Assembly: GCA_035654775.1 (NCBI GenBank)
Contig: DASRWB010000036.1
Coordinates: 1-8,634 of the forward strand
Source of the DNA: HKST-UBA85 sp035654775
Lineage (GTDB): Bacteria > Bacteroidota > Bacteroidia > Flavobacteriales > Flavobacteriaceae
Direction: 5' to 3'
DNA: 8,634 bases
Shown here: piece after piece, positions 1 to 5,894 of the stretch
How positions within the stretch are numbered: position 1 is the stretch's first letter
Layout of the letters: each line of letters opens with the position of its first letter
Notes under the pieces: generated by a model
What the model saw: the letters and a program-made list of their open reading frames with translations, nothing else
Told to the model about the DNA's origin: nothing
Databases searched by the model: none
Translations under genes and position numbers: made by a program

Positions 1-9
1 AAAAATATG

Positions 10-17
10 TAGTTTTG
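10..17 (+). promoter_or_regulatory. Bacteroidota-type -7 promoter box upstream of pyrH
   Basis: The octamer TAGTTTTG fits the Bacteroidota sigma-A -7 consensus TAnnTTTG and lies 19 bases before the pyrH ATG, so a transcript would begin with a short leader of roughly a dozen bases. The -33 element would fall outside the window, so only half the promoter can be judged. It suggests pyrH can be transcribed separately from whatever lies upstream (in many bacteria, rpsB-tsf). Confidence 0.5.
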
Positions 18-36
18 CTAAACTCTTGTTTCCACT

Positions 37-744
37 ATGAAATACAAAAGAATTCTCTTAAAACTATCGGGTGAAGCCCTAATGGGTGACCGTCAGTATG
101 GAATTGATCCGCAGCGTTTGGCCGAATATGCCCTAGACATAAAATCCATTACCGAAAAAGGGGTAGAAGTAGCCATTGTAATTGGCGGCGGAAACATTTT
201 TAGGGGTGTTGCCGGTGCAAGTAACGGAATGGACAGGGTACAAGGGGACCACATGGGTATGCTGGCCACCGTAATAAACGGGCTGGCCTTACAAAGCGCT
301 TTGGAAGATGCCGGAGTTCCCACGCGATTGCAATCGGCCATCACCATAAACGAAGTGGCCGAACCCTTTATCCGCAGACGTGCCATCAGGCATCTGGAAA
401 AAGGCAGAGTGGTTATTTTTGGTGGCGGAACCGGAAATCCTTATTTTACTACGGATTCAGCCGCTGTTTTAAGAGCCATAGAAATTGGTGCCGATGTGAT
501 TCTTAAAGGAACCCGTGTAGACGGCATTTACAACACCGATCCCGAAAAGGATGAAAAGGCCGTGAAGTTTGATCATATTTCATTTGATGACGTATTGAGA
601 AAAGGGTTGAAAGTAATGGACACCACTGCCTTTACCCTAAGTCAGGAAAACGAACTGCCTATTATAGTTTTTGATATGAATAAAAAAGGAAACTTACTAA
701 AAGTAGTTTCCGGAGAAAATATAGGAACAAAAGTTAATCTTTAA
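37..744 (+). CDS. pyrH: UMP kinase (uridylate kinase)
   Basis: This cytoplasmic enzyme phosphorylates UMP to UDP with ATP, a step of pyrimidine nucleotide synthesis; the bacterial form is a hexamer of the amino-acid-kinase fold, unrelated to eukaryotic UMP/CMP kinases. The 235-residue length is normal. Visible signatures are the N-terminal phosphate-binding stretch KLSGEAL (residues 9-15), the glycine loop GGGN (50-53) followed by IFRG, the UMP-site segment DRVQGDHMGMLATVIN (66-81), GGGTGNPYFTTD (129-140), KGTRVDGIY with DP (157-168) and MDTTAFTL (194-201). The ATG at 37 is chosen because the family normally starts a few residues before the KLSGEAL loop, and a promoter box lies just upstream. 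frr follows 54 bases downstream on the same strand, the usual pyrH-frr pairing. Nothing looks damaged. Confidence 0.97.
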   Translation: MKYKRILLKLSGEALMGDRQYGIDPQRLAEYALDIKSITEKGVEVAIVIGGGNIFRGVAGASNGMDRVQGDHMGMLATVINGLALQSALEDAGVPTRLQSAITINEVAEPFIRRRAIRHLEKGRVVIFGGGTGNPYFTTDSAAVLRAIEIGADVILKGTRVDGIYNTDPEKDEKAVKFDHISFDDVLRKGLKVMDTTAFTLSQENELPIIVFDMNKKGNLLKVVSGENIGTKVNL

Positions 745-798
745 CATGTGGTGCACTTTTTGAATACCGCTGTACTATTTTTTTAAACTTTTAAAACG

Positions 799-1353
799 AT
801 GAACGAGGAAATCACATTTATTTTAGACACTACCAAAGAAGCAATGGATGCGGCCCTTAAACACCTGGAAAAACAGTTTGTCAACATCAGAGCCGGAAAG
901 GCAAGTCCGGCCATGCTGGGTAGTGTAATGGTAGATTATTACGGTGCTCAAACTCCGCTAAATCAAGTAGCCAATGTAAACACTCCTGATGGCCGCACCA
1001 TAACCGTGCAACCCTGGGAAAAAAGTATGCTGCAGGAAATAGAGCGTGGTATTATGCTGGCAAACTTAGGGTTTAACCCTATGAATAATGGAGAAACGAT
1101 AATTATAAATGTACCTCCGTTAACGGAAGAACGACGCCGTGAACTGGCCAAACAAGCCAAGGCTGAAGCCGAAGATGCAAAAATTGGGGTTAGAAATGCC
1201 CGCAAAGAAGCTAATACCGAACTAAAAAAATTAGATATCTCTGAAGATTTACTTAAAAATGCAGAAGTTGATGTACAAGAATTGACTGATCGCTATGTAG
1301 CCAAAGTAGACACTATTCTGGCTGTAAAAGAAAAGGAAATTATGACGGTATAG
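799..1353 (+). CDS. frr: Ribosome recycling factor
   Basis: RRF works with EF-G to split the post-termination ribosome complex so that subunits, mRNA and tRNA can be reused; it is essential in most bacteria. The 184-residue length matches the family (about 185). Recognisable segments are the N-terminal helix ending in NIRAGKASPAML (residues 29-40), the domain II strand region with YYGAQTPLNQVANV (47-60), the NPMNNGETIIINVPPLTEERRR region (about 93-114), and the long charged helix KQAKAEAEDAKIGVRNARKEAN (118-139) of the three-helix bundle. The start at 799 gives the expected N-terminal length. It lies 54 bases after pyrH with no terminator between them, so co-transcription is likely. No strong Shine-Dalgarno sequence is visible, which is normal for this phylum. 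Confidence 0.97.
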   Translation: MNEEITFILDTTKEAMDAALKHLEKQFVNIRAGKASPAMLGSVMVDYYGAQTPLNQVANVNTPDGRTITVQPWEKSMLQEIERGIMLANLGFNPMNNGETIIINVPPLTEERRRELAKQAKAEAEDAKIGVRNARKEANTELKKLDISEDLLKNAEVDVQELTDRYVAKVDTILAVKEKEIMTV

Positions 1354-1366
1354 TACCTAATCTTAG

Positions 1367-1379
1367 CGGCTTAAAGCCG
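1367..1379 (+). other. Small GC-rich hairpin between frr and the barrel gene
   Basis: CGGCT-TAA-AGCCG forms a 5-bp stem with a 3-base loop, followed by C and TTTT (1381-1385). It sits entirely in the 33-base gap after frr and ends 7 bases before the next ATG. It could be a weak intrinsic terminator or attenuator for pyrH-frr, or a structure reducing initiation of the downstream gene. The stem and T-run are short, so read-through is expected. Confidence 0.35.
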
Positions 1380-1386
1380 TCTTTTA

Positions 1387-2667
1387 ATGACAAAAGCTAA
1401 TTCCCTCTTCCGTTCCATAAATAGACTCTTGCTGGTTGTCTTGTTTTTATTGGTGGTTAGCTATTCGTATTCCCAAAATCCTGTCATTGAACGCGACACA
1501 ACCCAAGCCCGGGATTCTATAAAAACCAATACGCTATTAACCCATTTGGGGAATGGTTATTTCCCTACCAAATACTTTAATTTCGATTTACGCTATTTGG
1601 TAAAATACAACCAATACGAAGCACTTCGTACCGGTTTAGGCGGAGTAACCAATGAAAACTTTTCAGAAAAATTTAAACTTACCACCTATCTTGTTTACGG
1701 ATTCAGAGACCATAGATTTAAATATCATTTAGGTGGTGCTGCAAGGCTCAACAAAGCTACTGACACCTGGATAGAGGTTTCGTATACCGATGACCTTCAG
1801 GAAACCGGAAGCACCATACATTTGACTGACGGTCGATTGTTTCAGTTTTTTGAACCCCGATTGCTGAATATTGAATTGTTTTACAAGCATATTACCCAGG
1901 CCGTTTCCATCACCCACCGTTTTGGTTCACAATTATCTACTGAAGCTCAATTTTCGGTCAGTAACATTACTCCAACATTTAATTATGTTTTTCAACATGA
2001 AAACACTTCCCTGAGGCGCTTTCATTTAAGTATGGCTACCGTAAGTCTGGACTGGCGTCCGTTTTCTACAGCCGGTGAACTCATGGCTTACCCTACTTTT
2101 GCCTTACAAATTGGTCAAAGTATTAACGGCCTGCTTAAAAACGAGTTGGGATTTACCAAGGCAGATTTTAAATCTCTCTACATATACCCACATCAAAACC
2201 GTTCCAGCACGCAGCTTGCCTTTACGCTTGGCATGGTAAGCAGCGCTACGCCTTTAACGCATATGTACCATGCGTATCCAAATAACAACACGAAAGAAAC
2301 TATTTTGCAACGCTTTACCGTAGCGGGTTTAACCAGTTTTGAAACCATGTATTTTAATGAGTTTTTTTCGGATCGACTACTTACTCTACAAGGGAAACAT
2401 GCTTTTGCTCCTTTTGAACTTGGAAGTCGATTTAAGCCGGAATTGGTTTTGATTTCAAAGTTTGCTCTAGGCCACATGAAACACCCGGAATACCATCAAG
2501 GCATTTCGTTTAATACGCTGGAAAAGGGTTATTTTGAATCGGGATTTGAGCTGAACAAGTTGCTGTTTGGGTTTGGTTTGAGTGCAGCTTACCGCTATGG
2601 CAGTTATCATTTGCCTAAACTGGAAGATAATATTGCCCTTAAGTTTACATTTAACATTACCCTATAG
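1387..2667 (+). CDS. Secreted outer-membrane barrel protein, C-terminal half of DUF5686 family
   Basis: A 426-residue protein with a signal peptide (basic start, hydrophobic core about residues 13-26, likely cleavage near SYSYSQ, 25-30). The mature part is rich in alternating aromatic/hydrophobic strands and ends on a strand with a terminal hydrophobic residue (KFTFNITL), as expected of an outer-membrane beta-barrel. I recognise the segments YFPTKYFNFDLRYLVKYNQY (58-77), LGGVTNENFS (84-93), WIEVSYTDDLQETGS (128-142) and FFEPRLLNIELFYKHITQA (154-172) as the C-terminal region of DUF5686 proteins. Those are usually about 800 residues with an N-terminal carboxypeptidase-regulatory-like (CarboxypepD_reg-like) domain; here that domain and the first part of DUF5686 are absent. 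Only a short linker (about 31-55) separates signal peptide and barrel, and the 33 bases after frr leave no room for a remnant. Function of the family is unknown to me. It probably continues the pyrH-frr transcript, subject to the intervening hairpin. Confidence 0.75.
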   Translation: MTKANSLFRSINRLLLVVLFLLVVSYSYSQNPVIERDTTQARDSIKTNTLLTHLGNGYFPTKYFNFDLRYLVKYNQYEALRTGLGGVTNENFSEKFKLTTYLVYGFRDHRFKYHLGGAARLNKATDTWIEVSYTDDLQETGSTIHLTDGRLFQFFEPRLLNIELFYKHITQAVSITHRFGSQLSTEAQFSVSNITPTFNYVFQHENTSLRRFHLSMATVSLDWRPFSTAGELMAYPTFALQIGQSINGLLKNELGFTKADFKSLYIYPHQNRSSTQLAFTLGMVSSATPLTHMYHAYPNNNTKETILQRFTVAGLTSFETMYFNEFFSDRLLTLQGKHAFAPFELGSRFKPELVLISKFALGHMKHPEYHQGISFNTLEKGYFESGFELNKLLFGFGLSAAYRYGSYHLPKLEDNIALKFTFNITL

Positions 2668-2687
2668 TTAACTAAGCTACACCTTGA

Positions 2688-2704
2688 AATACAAAATTTG
2701 TATT
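2688..2704. repeat. A/T-rich inverted repeat in the convergent gap
   Basis: A 17-base near-perfect palindrome (AATACAAA, central A, TTTGTATT) lies 20 bases after the barrel-gene stop. No T-run follows on either strand, so it is not a textbook terminator, but it may protect the 3' end of the transcript or contribute to bidirectional termination. Confidence 0.3.
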
Positions 2705-2719
2705 GAAAAAAGGGGTTTC

Positions 2720-2756
2720 AAAAAATTCTAACACGTTATAACTGAATTCATAACGT
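2720..2756 (-). terminator. Possible terminator of the lipoprotein gene
   Basis: ACGTTAT (2733-2739) and ATAACGT (2750-2756) form a 7-bp stem with a 10-base loop that overlaps the last codons and stop of the minus-strand lipoprotein gene. Read on the minus strand, a run of six T follows at 2725-2720, about 7 bases past the stem, and another six-T run lies at 2711-2706. The gap before the T-run makes this weaker than a classic intrinsic terminator. Confidence 0.35.
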
Positions 2757-3284
2757 TTCTGTTTTTGTACAGTTACTCCCTGAAATCTTACAATCAGAAC
2801 ACATCCCGTCTCCGTCACCATCTTTACCCGGATTACAACCTCTTCTGCAGCCGGAACACGTAATGGTAGGTTCTTCATAATTCATAAAAACCATTCGTTC
2901 TGCATTAAGGGTTACCACTCTGGCTGTATTAACGGTAGTACCAGAGGCGTCAAGACCACTTGCAGACAACATATAATACCCATTATTATCGGAAGCTTCA
3001 ACAAATACAAAATCTTCAAAATCTACAGTAAATCCTTGATTATGTACAATATTCTCATACTCTATCTCAACTTCTTTCTTTATCGTTTCAGAAGTGAAAT
3101 GAAACGTACGCTGAGCATCCAAATACCCAATAGAGTCTCCATATTCTACTTCTTTGTTAAACTCACTACTTATAGCTAGAACTTGACTATCTTCATTTTC
3201 AACGCTATTGTTCTTTTTGTTCTCATTGCAAGACAAAAAAACCATGGCTATTATCCCTAATAAAACGACTTTAAAAGTTTTCAT
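2748..3284 (-). CDS. Small lipoprotein with C-terminal Cys-rich / DGDGDG module
   Basis: I do not recognise the family. The 178-residue protein begins with a lipoprotein signal peptide (MKTF, hydrophobic core 6-17, lipobox FLSC with the lipidated Cys at 19). The mature N-terminus NENKKNN is polar and acidic/basic, but not a clear match to the Bacteroidota surface-export signal, so surface or periplasmic orientation is open. The middle (about 35-140) looks like a beta-rich domain. The last 36 residues hold six cysteines at 143, 146, 150, 162, 165 and 172 (two CxxC pairs 15 residues apart). Between them DGDGDG (155-160) matches the DxDxDG calcium-loop pattern. Zinc or iron binding, calcium binding or disulphides are all possible. 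The gene lies on the opposite strand to both neighbours, converging on the barrel gene and diverging from the RND gene, so it is probably its own transcription unit. Confidence 0.8.
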   Translation of the reverse strand: MKTFKVVLLGIIAMVFLSCNENKKNNSVENEDSQVLAISSEFNKEVEYGDSIGYLDAQRTFHFTSETIKKEVEIEYENIVHNQGFTVDFEDFVFVEASDNNGYYMLSASGLDASGTTVNTARVVTLNAERMVFMNYEEPTITCSGCRRGCNPGKDGDGDGMCSDCKISGSNCTKTETL

Positions 3285-3313
3285 CTATTTGATTTTTAAC
3301 AAGTTATTACACG

Positions 3314-3321
3314 TAAAGATA
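3314..3321 (-). promoter_or_regulatory. Candidate -7 box for the lipoprotein gene
   Basis: On the minus strand this reads TATCTTTA, one base off the TAnnTTTG consensus, and lies about 30 bases before the lipoprotein ATG. No clear TTTG -33 element is found at the right distance; that region is occupied by the ATA repeat. Confidence 0.35.
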
Positions 3322-3327
3322 ATAATT

Positions 3328-3343
3328 ATAATAATAATAATAA
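3328..3343. repeat. ATA trinucleotide repeat
   Basis: Five tandem ATA units plus one A form a 16-base simple repeat in the divergent intergenic region, next to a more degenerate A/T stretch at 3319-3327. It falls where the -33/-7 spacer of the lipoprotein promoter would be if the box at 3314-3321 is used. Confidence 0.6.
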
Positions 3344-3426
3344 CTAGCAACTCATTTTTAAAATTATCAACAACACTCTCCCTATATTATAACTGTGTTT
3401 TAACTTACTAATCGTTTTGTTTTTTC

Positions 3427-3434
3427 TACCTTTG
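3427..3434 (+). promoter_or_regulatory. Bacteroidota-type -7 promoter box for the RND exporter
   Basis: TACCTTTG, followed by CA, is an exact TAnnTTTG match, 19 bases before the ATG at 3454; transcription would start about 13 bases before the gene. An obvious TTTG at the expected -33 spacing is not seen. The same core (TAYCTTTGCA) recurs before asnS, which supports it being a real promoter. Confidence 0.6.
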
Positions 3435-3453
3435 CAGACGTTTTCATTTACTT

Positions 3454-5850
3454 ATGTTTAAAGTATTCAGCAAAGGGTTTTGGGATGTTGTGGCACGCCT
3501 TATTTTGCGCAATAAAATTTTCATTTTAGTTGCGATTATCGGGGCTACCGTTTTTTTTAGTTATCAGTGGAAAAACATGCGTCTTTCCTATACCGAAGCC
3601 AATTTATTGCCCGATGCACATGAAGTAAATCAAACCTATAAACACTTTTTGTCTATTTTTGGTGAAGAAGGCAATCTCATTGTTATTGGGGTAAAAGACA
3701 CGGCCTTTTTTACGGCTAAAAATTTTAATGCCTGGACGGCACTTTCAAAAAAACTATCCCAGTATCCCGAAGTAGAAACCGTTATTTCGGTTTCCGATTT
3801 ACAAAAACTGGTAAAAAACGATACACTTCAGAAGTTTGATTTGGTTCCTTTTGTAGAAAGTGACGTTTTAACGGCTTCTGAGATTAGTCAATTGAAGCAG
3901 GACTTGTTTGAAAAATATCCGTTTTATGACGGTTTCTTGTTTAATTCAGAAACCCAAACTCTTCGCAGTGCACTTTACTTAAAACAAGATATTGTAAATA
4001 CTTCGGCTCGGAAAGATTTTATTTTAACAACCTTAAAAAACGAGGTTGACGCTTTTGAAAAAAACACCGGTCTGCGTTTGCATATCTCGGGAATGCCTTA
4101 TATACGTACGCTTAACTCTCAAAATATTGTTGATGAAATCGGGATTTTTATAGGTGCGGCGCTATTGGTTACTTCGCTTATATTTTTCTTTTTCTTTCGT
4201 TCGTTCCGAGCTACTTTTATCTCGCTTATTGTGGTTTCCGTTGGCGTGATGTGGACTTTCGGTATTATCGGGTTGCTGAATTATGAGATTACGGTACTCA
4301 CGGCGTTAATTCCTCCCTTAATCATCGTTATAGGAATTCCAAATTGCATTTTTCTTATCAATAAATACCAGCACGAGGTAAAAAGTCACGGCAATAAAGT
4401 AAAGTCGCTACAAAGGGTAATTACCAAAATAGGGAATGCCACTTTAATGACTAATGTAACTACAGCCTCAGGGTTTGCCACTTTTATGATTACCGAAAGT
4501 ACGCTTTTGAAAGAATTTGGTTTGGTGGCCTTTTTAAGCATTTTATCCATATTTATTTTGTGTCTTTTAATCATTCCCATCATATACACCTTTTTACCTT
4601 ACCCAAAAGACCGTCACCTGGAGCATCTAAACAAGCGCTGGATTGGAGGTTTTGTAAACTGGATGGAGTATATGGTAAAAAACCGGCGTATTACCATATA
4701 CTTTAGTGCACTTGTGCTCATTATTATAAGTATGATTGGGTTAAATCAAATTAAAATATCGGGGAGTTTGATAGAAGACATGCCCCAAAAAGCGGCTTTT
4801 TTTAAAGACATTCGTTTTTTTGAAGAGGAATTTAACGGCATCATGCCTCTGGAAATTCTGATTGATGCCAAACGAAAGAAAGAGGTAAACAAGCTGGCTC
4901 ATTTAAAACGGATGAATGCCCTTGAAGAAGTTATTGCCGAAATCCCGGAACTTTCCAAACCCATATCGATAGTAAGTCTTGCCAAGTACAGTAAACAGGC
5001 TTACTATAACGGAAATCCGAAATATTACCAATTGCCCACCGCACAAGAAAACAGTTTTATTCTATCGTATGTAAAGAATACTACTTCGGATGTGAATTTG
5101 CTTAAAAATTTTGTTGACAGCACAGGGCAATATGCACGGATTACTACTTTTATGAAAGATGTTGAAACCGAGAAAATGGAGCGTTTGGAAGAAACTTTAC
5201 TCTCTAAAATAGCTAAGATTTTTCCCGAAGAACGCTTTCAGGTTAGCTTAACCGGCAAGGCACTTGTGTTTCAAAAAGGGACTGAATACCTGGTAAAAAA
5301 CCTGGTGCTTTCCCTTTCGCTGGCAATTTTTCTTATCGCCTTGTTTATGGCCTATATGTTTCGTTCCTTCAGAATGATTTTAATTTCAATTATTCCAAAC
5401 CTGTTGCCGCTATTGATTACGGCAGGTGTTATGGGGTATGCCGGAGTACCTATTAAACCTTCCACCATACTGGTGTTTAGCATTGCTTTTGGTATTTCGG
5501 TAGATGATACTATTCACTTTCTGGCCAAATACAGACAAGAACTTTTAGCCAACAACTGGAAAATACGGAAATCGGTGTATGCTGCTTTACGCGAAACCGG
5601 TGTAAGTATGTTCTATACCTCAATTGTATTGTTTTTTGGATTTTCAGTATTTGTTATTTCCAGTTTTGGCGGTACGGTTGCTTTAGGAGCTTTGGTTTCC
5701 ATAACGCTGTTGTTTGCCATGCTATCCAACCTGCTTTTACTGCCTTCGTTATTGCTTTCGCTGGAGCGCAGTATTGCCAACAAAGAAGTGTTGAAAGAGC
5801 CTTCTATTAATATTATTCCGGAAGAAGACGAGACCGAAAATTATACCTAA
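3454..5850 (+). CDS. RND-superfamily (MMPL/patched-like) exporter
   Basis: An inner-membrane protein of 798 residues with the duplicated RND layout. TM1 lies at about 21-38, followed by a large periplasmic domain (about 40-225). TM2-6 lie at about 228-248, 253-273, 279-302, 331-348 and 353-381, and TM7 at about 412-431. A second periplasmic domain (about 435-612) precedes TM8-12 at about 617-637, 640-661, 669-691, 716-736 and 741-769. Each half carries an FRSFR turn after its first re-entry helix (248-252 and 637-640). TM10 has the proton-relay motif GISVDDTIHFLAKYR (680-694, Asp684/685). The equivalent TM4 site reads GIPNCIFLINKY (294-305) with no acidic residue. Members of this superfamily export lipids, hydrophobic molecules or drugs using proton motive force; the substrate here is unknown. 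The short acidic tail (PEEDETENYT) should be cytoplasmic. No membrane-fusion or outer-membrane partner is adjacent, which fits MMPL-type rather than AcrB-type pumps. It has its own promoter and is followed by asnS. Confidence 0.9.
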   Translation: MFKVFSKGFWDVVARLILRNKIFILVAIIGATVFFSYQWKNMRLSYTEANLLPDAHEVNQTYKHFLSIFGEEGNLIVIGVKDTAFFTAKNFNAWTALSKKLSQYPEVETVISVSDLQKLVKNDTLQKFDLVPFVESDVLTASEISQLKQDLFEKYPFYDGFLFNSETQTLRSALYLKQDIVNTSARKDFILTTLKNEVDAFEKNTGLRLHISGMPYIRTLNSQNIVDEIGIFIGAALLVTSLIFFFFFRSFRATFISLIVVSVGVMWTFGIIGLLNYEITVLTALIPPLIIVIGIPNCIFLINKYQHEVKSHGNKVKSLQRVITKIGNATLMTNVTTASGFATFMITESTLLKEFGLVAFLSILSIFILCLLIIPIIYTFLPYPKDRHLEHLNKRWIGGFVNWMEYMVKNRRITIYFSALVLIIISMIGLNQIKISGSLIEDMPQKAAFFKDIRFFEEEFNGIMPLEILIDAKRKKEVNKLAHLKRMNALEEVIAEIPELSKPISIVSLAKYSKQAYYNGNPKYYQLPTAQENSFILSYVKNTTSDVNLLKNFVDSTGQYARITTFMKDVETEKMERLEETLLSKIAKIFPEERFQVSLTGKALVFQKGTEYLVKNLVLSLSLAIFLIALFMAYMFRSFRMILISIIPNLLPLLITAGVMGYAGVPIKPSTILVFSIAFGISVDDTIHFLAKYRQELLANNWKIRKSVYAALRETGVSMFYTSIVLFFGFSVFVISSFGGTVALGALVSITLLFAMLSNLLLLPSLLLSLERSIANKEVLKEPSINIIPEEDETENYT

Positions 5851-5868
5851 ATTCCAATTATAAAAATT

Positions 5869-5876
5869 TATCTTTG
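5869..5876 (+). promoter_or_regulatory. Bacteroidota-type -7 promoter box for asnS
   Basis: TATCTTTG followed by CA is an exact TAnnTTTG match, 19 bases before the asnS ATG and 18 bases after the RND stop codon. This lets asnS be transcribed independently of the exporter gene even though the two are only 44 bases apart. A -33 element is not obvious; it would overlap the end of the RND gene. Confidence 0.65.
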
Positions 5877-5894
5877 CACTTAAAATAGTAACGC

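Noticed and set aside
93..386. 97-residue minus-strand frame inside pyrH, and similar ones inside frr, the barrel gene and the RND gene
   Set aside because: They are antisense shadows of strongly conserved genes, with no promoter or family resemblance.
745..798. Possible promoter between pyrH and frr (TTTG at 759-762, TATTTTTT at 776-783)
   Set aside because: The spacing (13 bases) is too short for the Bacteroidota -33/-7 arrangement and the downstream box lacks the final G, so frr is more likely read from the pyrH transcript.
2703..2721. TTGAAA...TTTCAA inverted repeat as a separate terminator
   Set aside because: A 6-bp A/T-rich stem with a 7-base loop is expected by chance in such sequence, and it overlaps the runs of A used in the other candidate.
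2672..2878. 68-residue minus-strand open frame overlapping the 3' end of the lipoprotein gene
   Set aside because: It is an alternative frame of the Cys-rich tail; the lipoprotein frame has a signal peptide, a lipobox and a sensible composition.
3208..3411. 67-residue plus-strand open frame across the lipoprotein start and the ATA repeat
   Set aside because: Its translation is low-complexity (an Ile run from the repeat), it overlaps the signal-peptide coding region of a convincing lipoprotein, and it has no recognisable domain.
3285..3453. Small RNA or riboswitch in the divergent intergenic region
   Set aside because: The stretch is A/T-rich with no stable stem or conserved aptamer-like features, and the RND gene's promoter leaves a leader too short for a riboswitch.
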